From assembly GCA_902799765.1 (NCBI GenBank), contig CADCBZ010000001.1, positions 52,961 through 116,960 on the forward strand: a stretch of 64,000 bases of DNA. The letters are read 5' to 3'. A program made the translations under genes and the position numbers. The notes under the pieces are model-generated. The model searched no databases and had not been told where the DNA came from. It saw only the letters and a list, made by a program, of their open reading frames with translations. Shown in pieces: positions 8,323 through 17,613 of this stretch. Source of the DNA: an uncultured Prevotellaceae bacterium. Lineage in GTDB: Bacteria > Bacteroidota > Bacteroidia > Bacteroidales > Bacteroidaceae. Numbering within the stretch: the first letter of the stretch is position 1; the number at the start of each line of letters is the position of its first letter.

Positions 8323-9796
8323 TGTTGTGTTTATTTTTCTTTTTGACCTTGTCAATAAGGGGTCGCAACATGTCTATGCTCTGATTCAGTGCCTCAAATT
8401 TCAATATTGTCGCAAATCCTAAGTAACATAATAAAAACAATACAAAGAGTATGATTGCATTGGGGTACATGCCAAACGGCAAAAACTTTCCTACTAACCA
8501 AGATATGACAAAAGATCCTATGGCCAACAACATGGTTGGCAATAGGTCTAACAGTTGTCTTCCCAACTTATACCCGATATGCGTTGATACCAAAGATGCG
8601 TTGACAATATAAATTAACCATGATTTCATCACCATGCCAACTAACATTCCTTTCATGCCAAATAACAGCAAGCCTATAATTACGAACGCTACGCCAAGTA
8701 GCTGCTTAAATAATCCCCATCGGAACATTACTTTGCTTTTCCCTATTGCAGCGATCGTCTGGGAATTGGCACTCTGCAAACAAATTGCCAAACCAGCCAA
8801 GCACAACATCTGAAAGTAAGGTATACTCTCAACCCATTTTTCAGAGTATAAAAAGATGAATAGTGGCTTAGCAAGCAATATTAACAGGAACATTAAAGGG
8901 AATGTCAAAAATGCTATAGAGGATGTTATCTTCTTAATGGCAATCACCATCCTCTCTCTGCTATCTTGAATCTCTGAATAAAGAGGATACGAAACTTGTG
9001 AGACAACTTGAGATATAGTCTGAGAAGATAATTTTTCCGTTGAATGTGCTTTAGAATAATAACCCATCATGGTCGGATTATAAATCCGTCCAATCAGTAG
9101 TCCCTGAATGTTATTTACCGTGGTTGAAACCAAAGATGTCAACAGCATATAGAATCCAAAGTTAAATAACTCCTTGAATGATTGTAATGAAAAGACTAAC
9201 TTCGGAAACCATTTATTAGTTGCCCAATAAACGATAGTTGGTATTAGAGCTACCAATATATTTTGAGTCACTAAGGCCCAGACACCACACCCTTTGTATG
9301 CCAGCCATATTGTTACTATTAGGGAAATTATAGCCGCAGAAGTGAGAGTGATAGCTATCTTTTTGAATTTAAACTGCTTATTCAGTTGGTTAGATTGAAC
9401 AGTTTGAAGCGCATTTATTATCAAAACACAACCCTGAACCCTTAGTACCTTGCATAATATTGGAGTACGATAAAAAAGTGCAATGTAGGGAGCAGCAACG
9501 AAAAGAATTAGATAAATAATAATTGACAGTCCTAAATTCCAGAAAAAGACCGTAGAGTAATCATCTTGTGTGGGTCTTTTTTTCTGGATTAATGCAGATC
9601 CAAAACCGCCATCGATAAAAGTGGCTGATATCAACATAAAAATGGAAAGCATACCAATGCATCCATAATCCTCTGGTTCCAATAGACGAGCGAGGACGAT
9701 ACCCGAAATAAAGCTGACAAAGACTTGAGTGAATCGTTGTATGGATGTCCATAGGACACCTGATACGGCCTTTTGTTTAAGACTATTATTATCCAT
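8315..9796 (-). CDS. Polysaccharide flippase, Wzx/PST family (first of two)
   Basis: A 493-residue membrane protein starting with the family pattern AVSGVLWTSIQRFTQVFVSF and LARLLEPEDYGCIGMLSIFM, with fourteen or so hydrophobic segments. It belongs to the MOP-superfamily exporters that flip lipid-linked repeat units. It is a paralogue of 3111-4565 but clearly diverged, so the pair is not a recent duplication. The C-terminal tail KVKKKNKHNNE is basic and cytoplasmic. Its stop is overlapped by the PrpD start; CapA precedes it by 17 bp. Confidence 0.9.
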   Translation of the reverse strand: MDNNSLKQKAVSGVLWTSIQRFTQVFVSFISGIVLARLLEPEDYGCIGMLSIFMLISATFIDGGFGSALIQKKRPTQDDYSTVFFWNLGLSIIIYLILFVAAPYIALFYRTPILCKVLRVQGCVLIINALQTVQSNQLNKQFKFKKIAITLTSAAIISLIVTIWLAYKGCGVWALVTQNILVALIPTIVYWATNKWFPKLVFSLQSFKELFNFGFYMLLTSLVSTTVNNIQGLLIGRIYNPTMMGYYSKAHSTEKLSSQTISQVVSQVSYPLYSEIQDSRERMVIAIKKITSSIAFLTFPLMFLLILLAKPLFIFLYSEKWVESIPYFQMLCLAGLAICLQSANSQTIAAIGKSKVMFRWGLFKQLLGVAFVIIGLLLFGMKGMLVGMVMKSWLIYIVNASLVSTHIGYKLGRQLLDLLPTMLLAIGSFVISWLVGKFLPFGMYPNAIILFVLFLLCYLGFATILKFEALNQSIDMLRPLIDKVKKKNKHNNE

Positions 9797-9813
9797 AAAT
9801 ACTGCCTATTGTC

Positions 9814-10959
9814 TCAATCAACACTAACATCTATATCATATACGACATGAAAGATGTCAGATAATTTATGTACCACACGCCTGAATATATTCTTTCTACT
9901 ATTATAAAAACGCCTTATTAATGAATACCTGTCAGAACGAATGAATAGACCGAACGTAAACAGTCTCATACGTTTAATCTTTTCATTTATGCATCTATAA
10001 CTCTTCAAAATATTATTAGCATCCAAAGCGACCAGCTGGTATTTAGATGATATGGTTCTCTTATTTATGGTTACTTCAACTGCCATACCGACCCTATTTC
10101 GCCCTCGGTGAACTGATAATACCGGTTCTTCAACAGATTTAGGATAACTCCATACTCTTTTTAAGGATTTGAAATTGGAATTGATATCAGGATAAAAAGT
10201 GGGGCGTGGCACCTCTAGGAAGCGGTCGGGAAAAAGGAAATTACCTAAACTAAAATAACAACTAACATCATTGAATTTAACTACTGGATTAATAATATGT
10301 GGATGATCACCGATAATCAAATCCGCACCCGCTTCAATCATACGGCATGCATAGGATTTACAATACAACGGAGGCAAATAGGAGTATTCCTCCCCCCAGT
10401 GGGGCATAACAATCACTTTGTCATACATAGATTTTACTTTTTTAATATGATTCTCTATTTGCTCAATTGTCGTTTGGTAAACACCGTATTCCGTATCTGT
10501 CGCGACATGGAAAATCGTAGGGGAAACTCCTGAAAATAAACAACCAATTACAGCAATGCTTATATTATCTTTTGTAATAACTGCTGGTTGGCTTGCCTCA
10601 GAAAAATTCATTCCTGCACCACAATGTTTAATGTGATTATCATCCAACAGTTTTATTGTATTTTCCAATCCTTTTTTTCCTAAATCTGTCACATGATTAT
10701 TCGCAAGTGATAACACATTAAAACCCATGTCTATTACACGGAAGAAGTCTTCGTTACGTGCATAAATAATAGACTTTGTCGTTGCCATTTTAGTCGAATC
10801 CATCTCAATACCCGTACCAATAGCACACTCCAAAGTCCCGACAAGAATATCAAAAGAATGAAGATACTCTAGCAATTCATTTGTAATATAGCGGCCTCCG
10901 TCATTGTAGGGAAGATGACCGCCTATCATAACATCTCCGCAAAAAAGAATCCTCATCAT
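9814..10959 (-). CDS. CapA-like metallophosphatase-fold protein
   Basis: 381 residues with the complete CapA/PgsA set of metal-site motifs: LFCGDVMIGG, VGTLECAI, LSLANNHVTDLG, VMPHWGEEY, IIGDHPHIINP and FSLGNFLFPD. The family is best known from poly-gamma-glutamate capsule assembly, where CapA is needed for polymer transport or anchoring; it also occurs in polysaccharide loci with ATP-grasp ligases. No signal peptide or lipobox is obvious at the MMRILFCGD start, so it looks cytoplasmic as drawn, unlike membrane-anchored Bacillus CapA. It is followed after 17 bp by a flippase and preceded after 15 bp by an ATP-grasp gene. No capB or capC homologue is present, so poly-glutamate itself is unlikely. 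Confidence 0.85.
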   Translation of the reverse strand: MMRILFCGDVMIGGHLPYNDGGRYITNELLEYLHSFDILVGTLECAIGTGIEMDSTKMATTKSIIYARNEDFFRVIDMGFNVLSLANNHVTDLGKKGLENTIKLLDDNHIKHCGAGMNFSEASQPAVITKDNISIAVIGCLFSGVSPTIFHVATDTEYGVYQTTIEQIENHIKKVKSMYDKVIVMPHWGEEYSYLPPLYCKSYACRMIEAGADLIIGDHPHIINPVVKFNDVSCYFSLGNFLFPDRFLEVPRPTFYPDINSNFKSLKRVWSYPKSVEEPVLSVHRGRNRVGMAVEVTINKRTISSKYQLVALDANNILKSYRCINEKIKRMRLFTFGLFIRSDRYSLIRRFYNSRKNIFRRVVHKLSDIFHVVYDIDVSVD

Positions 10960-10974
10960 AACTAATCAATTGGA

Positions 10975-12090
10975 TTAACTATCTAGCAAAGTTTTAAACT
11001 CTTTATAAAGGCCGCGACCAAACTCGACCTGAGGCATCGATAGTTCACCCCAGTTGGCTTCTACAACTACCCAACCCTTTGTGGACAGGGCAAGGTCAAA
11101 GGCAATGTATTTGTGCTGTTCGGGCATAGTTTCATGCAGACGGCGGGTAAAGTCAATCAAAATGTCCCAATCGGGTATTTGCTCTCCTTTGTATGGCTTA
11201 TGACTGTCAGGATGCTCTGTGAACCTATGTCCGCGTTTATCGAAACCATCTGTAATAATAATTCCTGTCTTAGGGTCGATGCCAGCAAACGTACCTCCTG
11301 CTCCGGCATTGTCCACGATACTTCCAGCGCGTCCTATGCGAATAGATGGAAAGAATATGACTACTCCATCCCTCGTACGCATGGAGGGAACACGTATAGT
11401 ATTTAAACTGGATGTATTCCACGCCGCAATACGGGCGTCTTGCTCAATAATTTCCTCCACAATATATGAGGAATCCTCTTCGCGCAAATAATTGAAAGCA
11501 TCTTCAGGATTGCCCTCAAATCTCGTCATGTCCAGGATTTCTATACCCTTACCACAACCACCTCGGGTGGGTTTTGCAAAAAAACGAGGATGATTATTAA
11601 CGAATAAAGCGAAACCATTATAGTCATCATCTTTTTCCACCCTACATGCTTCACGCCCAAAAAAACACTTAGCTATCTCATAAAACTTGTTCTTGTCTTT
11701 AATCTGTCCAAAATAATACTCATGTTTTCCTTGCATCTGTTGGACCAGCATCGTATCCTTCTTCAGACGAGGCAGGTATGTGGCTCTTTCACTTGCTTTC
11801 TTCTCTGGAAATTTATAGCAGAAATACTCGTTGGCATTAGTTCCATAGAGATAATAACTTTTGACAATATCAAGTATTATCTTGTCCATATAGCTGTTGT
11901 CAGCCATTTGCTCCTTATTCAGGAAATACTGACAATTCTCCTGTATGTGTGGCAGAAAATCATAATCACCATGTATTATGATGTGCTTACCTTTCCGCAT
12001 CTTTCCCAACTGTCTTTTTGCCATAATATCTGGGCTTATTTTCCATAGGGCCCTGGCAACAACGCTCTTTATTCGAACTATTAACGACAT
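10975..12090 (-). CDS. Sugar-transfer-associated ATP-grasp protein
   Basis: A 371-residue protein of the ATP-grasp type found in capsule loci (sugar-transfer-associated family). Visible parts: a basic N-terminus, PRFFAKPTRGGCGKGIEIL (glycine-rich ATP loop with the binding Lys), SSYIVEEIIEQ (adenine contact), GAGGTFAGIDPKTG, and VVVEANWGELSMPQ with the metal-binding Glu/Asn. ATP-grasp enzymes activate a carboxylate as acyl-phosphate and join it to an amine or other nucleophile. This suggests an amide-linked substituent on the polysaccharide, though substrates of the family are unknown. It lies 4 bp after the dehydrogenase gene and before capA in one operon. Confidence 0.82.
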   Translation of the reverse strand: MSLIVRIKSVVARALWKISPDIMAKRQLGKMRKGKHIIIHGDYDFLPHIQENCQYFLNKEQMADNSYMDKIILDIVKSYYLYGTNANEYFCYKFPEKKASERATYLPRLKKDTMLVQQMQGKHEYYFGQIKDKNKFYEIAKCFFGREACRVEKDDDYNGFALFVNNHPRFFAKPTRGGCGKGIEILDMTRFEGNPEDAFNYLREEDSSYIVEEIIEQDARIAAWNTSSLNTIRVPSMRTRDGVVIFFPSIRIGRAGSIVDNAGAGGTFAGIDPKTGIIITDGFDKRGHRFTEHPDSHKPYKGEQIPDWDILIDFTRRLHETMPEQHKYIAFDLALSTKGWVVVEANWGELSMPQVEFGRGLYKEFKTLLDS

Positions 12091-12094
12091 TATT

Positions 12095-13069
12095 TTAAAA
12101 TTTTAATTGTTTATCACTTATTCTTTCCGTATCCCCTTTCTCGAAACAGATGATATTTTCTACAGCCCCTGCCATCATCGATTGGAATGCCTCGTAACTC
12201 AAGCCGCCAATATGCGGGGTTAAGATTACATTATCTAGTTCCGCCAATTTATATCCTTCATTTATGGGTTCATCGTAGTGCGTGTCAAGAGCCGCATTTC
12301 TAACATGTCCAGACTTCAATGCTTCATACAAATCATTTGGATTGATGAGTTTACCCCGGGCTGTATTGACCACAATTGCTCCTGGGTTTAAAAGTGCTAT
12401 TGTACGACTATTCAGAATCTCAGTGTTCTCTGGAGTCAATGGACAATGAAAACTCAGGATGTCAGCCTCGGGTAACATTGCTTCGAAACTCTCGCAATAT
12501 GTCAAGCCTAACTGATTCTCAACGTCTGCTCCCTGCCTGAAAACATCTGTGTAAAGAATCTTTACACCAAAAGGTTGCAACATTGCTGCTACAGTTCGTC
12601 CTATATTTCCCATGCCCACCAATGCAACAGTCTTACCATAAAACTCATGTGTGGTTAAGCCCTGCTGCTGCTTTTTCCATACGCCATTATGGGTATCTGA
12701 ATTTATTTGTGGTAATCGCTTCAAACAAGCCAGGATCAGCGTAATCGTGTGTTCTGCTACACTACGGGCATTAACTCCGGCATTCACATATACGGGAATA
12801 TTGTGTCGCTTGATTGCCTCAACATCCAGCATCTCCGTACCGACCCCTGTGCGTTGAATCATCTTCAACTGTTTGGCTATAGATAACACGCCTTCATCTA
12901 TTGGCAGACGTCCACTAACTAACAGGTAGTCAGCATCGACACACTGACGAAGCAAACAATCATAAGTTGCTTCCTCAAGTGTTTCAACTGTAAATCCATC
13001 AGGTACGACACTTTTCAGTATATCCCAAGGAGTTCCTGTATATCTTGCTGTATGTAATATCTTTGGCAT
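12095..13069 (-). CDS. D-isomer-specific 2-hydroxyacid dehydrogenase
   Basis: 324 residues with the full family architecture: a flavodoxin-like substrate domain split around a Rossmann NAD domain. GKTVALVGMGNIGRTVAAML binds NAD, NTARGKL holds the catalytic Arg, the acidic residue is in DTHYDEPIN, and the catalytic His is in LTPHIGG. Members reduce 2-keto acids to D-2-hydroxyacids or oxidise 3-phosphoglycerate. Its length is that of the short form without a regulatory ACT domain, arguing against serine biosynthesis. It lies 7 bp after the CitE-like gene and 4 bp before the ATP-grasp gene. Making a hydroxyacid for the capsule is plausible inference. Confidence 0.9.
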   Translation of the reverse strand: MPKILHTARYTGTPWDILKSVVPDGFTVETLEEATYDCLLRQCVDADYLLVSGRLPIDEGVLSIAKQLKMIQRTGVGTEMLDVEAIKRHNIPVYVNAGVNARSVAEHTITLILACLKRLPQINSDTHNGVWKKQQQGLTTHEFYGKTVALVGMGNIGRTVAAMLQPFGVKILYTDVFRQGADVENQLGLTYCESFEAMLPEADILSFHCPLTPENTEILNSRTIALLNPGAIVVNTARGKLINPNDLYEALKSGHVRNAALDTHYDEPINEGYKLAELDNVILTPHIGGLSYEAFQSMMAGAVENIICFEKGDTERISDKQLKF

Positions 13070-13076
13070 ATAATTA

Positions 13077-14210
13077 CTATACTCCGAACAACTTTATATA
13101 CTCTTTTTCGTTTTCAATGACTCCGTATGCCTCTGCTCGCATAAGGACTTTGGTTGCCCAGTTGGTATGAGGCTTTATCTCGTTCATTCCCTTGCTTCCC
13201 TTAATTACACCACCTGAAGTATGGAGTATCTGATAGGCATCATTATACTCATCATTGGTTACAGCCAACATACCATTGATAAAGTTCAGGTGAGTGGGAT
13301 GAATGCAGGTCTTTCCCATAAAGCCATTAGCTTGGTCAAGAATCAACTCGCGCATCAAACCATCTACAGCATCATTAACTACTGGTGTACGCTTAAGCAA
13401 AGTATCCTGTATATCTATCTTTGGAAGATCTTCAAACTTCATCCGCTTGTTCACACGGAAGTATTCCCATACTGGACCACTTACCGTGTAATCATTGTTA
13501 CGGGTGAAGACATTCAATATATCCATCAAGCAGTTTGCCACAGTCATGATGTCATAAATAGTTGAGTTTATACCACGACGCACACCAAAACATGACGAAA
13601 AGTCTGTGCCACCTACACGGATATTAAGAATAAGGTTTTTGTGACAATCACAGATATTCTTGATAGCCATCAACTCCAATAAACGAGTTTCCTTGTAGGC
13701 AACACGTGCATCCTCAATAATAGGCATACCATAAATCACCTCTCCAAACTTATTGTTCAGTTCAACGAGGTGATTCATGTAAGCGCCACCATTCACACCA
13801 TTGAACTTTGGGAAGTTGAAACCAGTAATATAGCGGATATGCTCTTTCTTAAGCATAGAGCTGAAATGCATAAATTGCTCAGGGCTGCGGACACGGAAGA
13901 ACAACAGAGGAATATCCTCGTATTTCAGTTTACCGTTATCTTCTGCCTCTTTGAGTGTTTCCAACACGTGGATACTATTCAATTCTGCTGCAGGAACATC
14001 CTCCTCCGGGCAGGCATCCTCGAAGCACATCACCATAGAGGTGAGGCCTGGATACTTCTTGTCAATAACGGCCTGGGCGAAGTCTTTCGTTCCAGGCATA
14101 TACATAGTTGCTCCTAAACAATACTGAAGCAAACTGCGGTCTGTGTACTTGTTAAAGTCAACTGGTGCTTTAACGAAATTATAATCAGGATTATACTGAT
14201 GGTGTCTCAT
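13077..14210 (-). CDS. CitE-like (HpcH/HpaI superfamily) aldolase or lyase
   Basis: 377 residues resembling the citrate lyase beta/HpcH aldolase TIM-barrel superfamily, longer than the classic CitE (about 290). Seen are LGATMYMPGTKDFAQAV, VMCFEDACPEEDV (acidic metal ligands), FFRVRSPEQF, YGMPIIEDARVAY, LNIRVGGTDFSS and GKTCIHPTHL near the end; these match the metal, CoA and diacid sites of the family. Members split or form C-C bonds of malyl-, citramalyl- or citryl-type (thio)esters. No acyl carrier protein or CitF is nearby, so it is not citrate lyase. It sits between an ATP-grasp ligase and a hydroxyacid dehydrogenase. The exact substrate is unknown. Confidence 0.82.
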   Translation of the reverse strand: MRHHQYNPDYNFVKAPVDFNKYTDRSLLQYCLGATMYMPGTKDFAQAVIDKKYPGLTSMVMCFEDACPEEDVPAAELNSIHVLETLKEAEDNGKLKYEDIPLLFFRVRSPEQFMHFSSMLKKEHIRYITGFNFPKFNGVNGGAYMNHLVELNNKFGEVIYGMPIIEDARVAYKETRLLELMAIKNICDCHKNLILNIRVGGTDFSSCFGVRRGINSTIYDIMTVANCLMDILNVFTRNNDYTVSGPVWEYFRVNKRMKFEDLPKIDIQDTLLKRTPVVNDAVDGLMRELILDQANGFMGKTCIHPTHLNFINGMLAVTNDEYNDAYQILHTSGGVIKGSKGMNEIKPHTNWATKVLMRAEAYGVIENEKEYIKLFGV

Positions 14211-14228
14211 CTTTCCTTTATTATCTCA

Positions 14229-15452
14229 TTAATTCGGCATTATTGCCACATTATTTCCTTCACTGTCAATCACTTTCACACTGTCTAAGCAAAGAGAGAG
14301 ATTCTTCTTCAACTCTTCAAAATTAGCTGCTTCTACGATAAAGGATGCAACTCTATTTGAGCTACGCATATCGCCGTCAAGAATATCACCTTTCGACTTT
14401 GTAATAAAGAACTCCCGAATGACACCTTTTGCTTTTAAGCCCTCAACCCCTTCAATATGGTCAAAGGTGCATGGTTTGGCATAAAGCAGACAAGAACGGT
14501 ATATCTTCTCTGGGTTGCGGTAAGATTTATCAATCGGTAGACCCAAGAAAGAATCAACCGCAGCCTCCACAGCATCAAAGCCAACAAAGTTCTTTATCAT
14601 ATAATAACTAAGACCGCCACCTACACGAGGTGCAAACTCTAACACATTCACCTTTCCTTCAGATACAATAGCCTGATAGAAGAATGGAGTGTTATGCAGA
14701 CCGAAGCCTCTTGCTATATTCTGTGCTATTGTCTTCAACTCTGGAAGCATCTTCTCTGGTATCTGTGCAGGTACGATTGAACCCACAGAATTTAAAACCG
14801 ATCCCTCAGCAAATTTCACCTTAACCTTACTACGAGTCATCACCACATCAGCATCATCGTCCAACGCCACACAGTCAACTTGAATCTCATCGCCTGGGCA
14901 GAAATCTTCTATGATGGCTTCGTCTGTCTGGCTCAATTTGATAGCTTCTTTTATGTATGGTTCTGCCTCTTCAGAAGAGTCTGCACGATGTACACCCTTA
15001 GAACTATTACAGTCAACAGGCTTAACAACACAAGGAAAACTAACTTTATTCCAATCTACATCCTCTGTATTCTTTGTTAATATAAAGGGTGAAGATGGAA
15101 CATCATATTCCTTCATTCTCTTTTTCATGAGTCCTTTATTCGTAACGAGAAGAGATGTCTCATAACTGTATGGGTGTGGGAGGTTTAACTTCTCAGCTAC
15201 ATAACAGCATACACAGTTTGCCTGATCAATGCATGTGCTGATTATCAAACCGGCGTTCTTTTCCTTAGCTATTTCCAATACTCTTTCCCTATCAAGTGTG
15301 CTGGCCTGGATATGTTCCTCTGCTATTTGTTTAGCCGGTGGATTGGTTAGGTAGTCAACAAGCACCACATAATATCCACGCTCATGAAGTTTTTCCACAA
15401 GCAGTTTATGAGGCGCAGTCCCACCTAAAACAATTGCAACTGATTTCTCCAT
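14229..15452 (-). CDS. ATP-grasp carboxylate-amine ligase
   Basis: 407 residues with a complete ATP-grasp fold: N-terminal Rossmann-like KSVAIVLGGTAPHKLL, VSFPCVVKPVDCNSSKGVHR (ATP loop and Lys), EAIIEDFCPGDEIQVDCVAL, and VNVLEFAPRVGGGLSYYM with the Mg-binding Glu. It resembles the PurK/carbamoyl-phosphate synthetase-like carboxylate-amine ligases that form amide bonds via acyl-phosphate. It may join an organic acid to an amino sugar or amino acid; this rests on context. Its ATG shares one base with the stop of the TIM-barrel gene (TAATG), so the two are coupled. It is a different ATP-grasp branch from the protein at 10975-12090. Confidence 0.87.
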   Translation of the reverse strand: MEKSVAIVLGGTAPHKLLVEKLHERGYYVVLVDYLTNPPAKQIAEEHIQASTLDRERVLEIAKEKNAGLIISTCIDQANCVCCYVAEKLNLPHPYSYETSLLVTNKGLMKKRMKEYDVPSSPFILTKNTEDVDWNKVSFPCVVKPVDCNSSKGVHRADSSEEAEPYIKEAIKLSQTDEAIIEDFCPGDEIQVDCVALDDDADVVMTRSKVKVKFAEGSVLNSVGSIVPAQIPEKMLPELKTIAQNIARGFGLHNTPFFYQAIVSEGKVNVLEFAPRVGGGLSYYMIKNFVGFDAVEAAVDSFLGLPIDKSYRNPEKIYRSCLLYAKPCTFDHIEGVEGLKAKGVIREFFITKSKGDILDGDMRSSNRVASFIVEAANFEELKKNLSLCLDSVKVIDSEGNNVAIMPN

Positions 15453-16348
15453 TATTTGGGTGATACTATTGCTTCAGGATAATATTCATCAATCACTCTC
15501 TTCACCAACAACACCTGCTTTGCACGCTGCCTTGCCTCCTTTTCTGTGGTATCATAACTGTGGTTAGCAGCCACACTACCTCCTGTCTTCAAATAAACAG
15601 GTGCTGCCACACGGATAAAATCAGGCACTTCATAATGACGAATAAAGCCACCAGAAGATTTCGGATTCTCTGTGTGCAGATCAATGGGCACATCAATGGC
15701 GGCACGAATACCAGCTAGCATCTGTACTTGAATATCACGAACAGGATTAATACTATCAGCACCAAGTGTTTCCAGTACATGTGCAGAGCAAGGATTTCCA
15801 TGACCGCTATGGGCACTCACCTTAAAGTGACAGTCTGCTGGGATAACACCCTTCTTGCGAGCCTCATTCAAAGCCCAAAGCAAGCCCTCATCATAGACCA
15901 TAAATCCACGAACTCCGAGCCTTACGCCACGCTTAATCTCTTCAATACCACGGGCAATCTGCTCTTCGCCGCGAAGACGATAACCCATGCGCTGACCTTC
16001 CTCGGTCTTTACAGAAGCAGAAGTATCAGTGGTTGCTCTTGGGCCACATGCCAAAATCAACTGCACATCCCATTTTTTTGCATATTCAACCATCTGCTTG
16101 ATTTCGTCATCAGTCAGGAACATGATACCCTTAGTCTGAGTCACGCGGTGAATCTTTACACCAAATTCATCCAAAGCTTCAAGCAATGCCTTCATAGGGC
16201 CAGGGCCTTGAATTCCTGGCACTTCAAAACGATACTGACCTCCGTCAGGGAAACGTTTCTCTGATGTGGGCAGGTCATAGAGGTCTCCACCCGGCATTCC
16301 GATACTCTCCAAGAACTCGCGGGTTTCTTTCATTGTGTAGTACTTCAT
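15452..16348 (-). CDS. TIM-barrel protein, U32-peptidase-like
   Basis: 298 residues without a precise name. The alternation of hydrophobic strands and charged helices (VQLILACGPRA, LGVRGFMVYDEG, CHFKVSAHSG, DVPIDLHTENPKSSGGFIRH) is that of a TIM barrel. The general look is of U32-peptidase-like or aldolase-like barrels, but the Cys-rich U32 signature is absent. No signal peptide is seen. It is coupled by one shared base to the ATP-grasp ligase and lies 8 bp after the DegT aminotransferase gene, so it likely acts in the same small-molecule pathway. The reaction is unknown. Confidence 0.55.
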   Translation of the reverse strand: MKYYTMKETREFLESIGMPGGDLYDLPTSEKRFPDGGQYRFEVPGIQGPGPMKALLEALDEFGVKIHRVTQTKGIMFLTDDEIKQMVEYAKKWDVQLILACGPRATTDTSASVKTEEGQRMGYRLRGEEQIARGIEEIKRGVRLGVRGFMVYDEGLLWALNEARKKGVIPADCHFKVSAHSGHGNPCSAHVLETLGADSINPVRDIQVQMLAGIRAAIDVPIDLHTENPKSSGGFIRHYEVPDFIRVAAPVYLKTGGSVAANHSYDTTEKEARQRAKQVLLVKRVIDEYYPEAIVSPK

Positions 16349-16356
16349 ATTTTTTT

Positions 16357-17463
16357 CTATTTTACAATCAAATTCAAGACTCTATTGATATCCTCCTCAC
16401 TTAATTCGTGGTGCATAGGTAGGCAGATTACTTCGTTGGCCAAACGAGTAGCCACTGGCAGGTTCTCTGGAGCAGCACTAGGTAATCCCCTATATGTACT
16501 GAAAGAACTTATGAGCGGGTAGAAATATCTTCTACCAAGTACGCCGTCTGCCTTCATTTTATAGTATAATTCATCACGAGTTGTACCATATTCCTCTGCG
16601 TTTACGAATACAGGGAAATAACTATAGTTATGTCGTACATTGGGCATATCATCAAAGTATCGAAGACCATGTACGTCTTTAATTGCTTCGCGATATTTCT
16701 GAGCCACTTTCTGGCGATTGGCAATAGCAGCATCCACTTGTTTCAAATTCAACAGTCCGTATGCTGCACGAACTTCATCCACCTTACTATTAATACCAGG
16801 AGCGACCACTTCTGTCTCTCCAGCAAAACCAAAATTCTTAAGGTAATCAATACGCTTTTTTGTCTGTTCGTCGTGCACCACTAAAGCTCCACCTTCAAGA
16901 GTGTTATATACCTTAGTAGCATGGAAACTCAAAGTGCTCATGTCTCCTGCATTCAAAACGCTTTCGCCATCCACCTCAACACCAAATGCATGCGCTGCAT
17001 CGTAAATAACCTTTAAGCCATACTTATCCGCTATCTCCTGAATGCGTTTTATCTTTACCGGCTTACCATAGCAATGCACTGGCATGATAGCAGTGGTTTT
17101 AGGGGTGATAGCAGCCTCAATCTTATCAGGGTCAATGCCACATGTCTCTTCCTCAATATCAACGAATACAGGCTTGCAGCCATTCCACCAAATACTATGG
17201 GTAGTGGCCACGAAACTATAAGGCGTAGTGATTACTTCACCTGTAATACGCAAAGCCTGTAAAGCCGTCAGCAATGGCAGAGTACCATTGGTAAACAAAC
17301 TAATATAGGGGACTTTCAAATATTCAGCCAGTGCCTTCTCCAACTGTTTATGGAATTGACCATTGTTAGTAACCCACTTACTGGCCCATATTTCCTTTAG
17401 CATCTCATTGAACTCATAGAGGTTGGGCAACAACGGTGAGGTGACTGTTAATTTATTCTCCAT
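16357..17463 (-). CDS. DegT/DnrJ/EryC1/StrS aminotransferase
   Basis: 368 residues of the PLP-dependent sugar aminotransferase family. The PLP lysine lies in LSFHATKVYNTLEGG, and DAAHAFGVEVDGESV holds the cofactor-contacting Asp. The family transfers an amino group from glutamate to a nucleotide-linked keto-sugar. The HATK-NT-EGG pattern resembles 4-amino-4,6-dideoxyhexose-forming members (VioA-like). A 4-keto-6-deoxy sugar substrate could come from the dehydratase at 34658-36583. The amine product is a logical acceptor for the ATP-grasp ligases just downstream. It is the first gene of the tight 17.5-0 kb block. Confidence 0.9.
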   Translation of the reverse strand: MENKLTVTSPLLPNLYEFNEMLKEIWASKWVTNNGQFHKQLEKALAEYLKVPYISLFTNGTLPLLTALQALRITGEVITTPYSFVATTHSIWWNGCKPVFVDIEEETCGIDPDKIEAAITPKTTAIMPVHCYGKPVKIKRIQEIADKYGLKVIYDAAHAFGVEVDGESVLNAGDMSTLSFHATKVYNTLEGGALVVHDEQTKKRIDYLKNFGFAGETEVVAPGINSKVDEVRAAYGLLNLKQVDAAIANRQKVAQKYREAIKDVHGLRYFDDMPNVRHNYSYFPVFVNAEEYGTTRDELYYKMKADGVLGRRYFYPLISSFSTYRGLPSAAPENLPVATRLANEVICLPMHHELSEEDINRVLNLIVK

Positions 17464-17613
17464 ATACTCAAATTAAGTTAAACTTTTAATACTTTATACA
17501 CTAACCTTTCAACTTTTAATGACATTTTATCATCAAAAATTATAAGAACCATTTTTCTAATGTTGCCCTGATAAGAGCCTGCCCCATACATTATATTATT
17601 GCGTCACGAGACA

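Noticed and set aside
9814-10959. Poly-gamma-glutamate capsule operon
   Set aside because: CapA is present but no CapB ligase or CapC homologue; the locus has Wzx, Wzy and Wzz genes instead.
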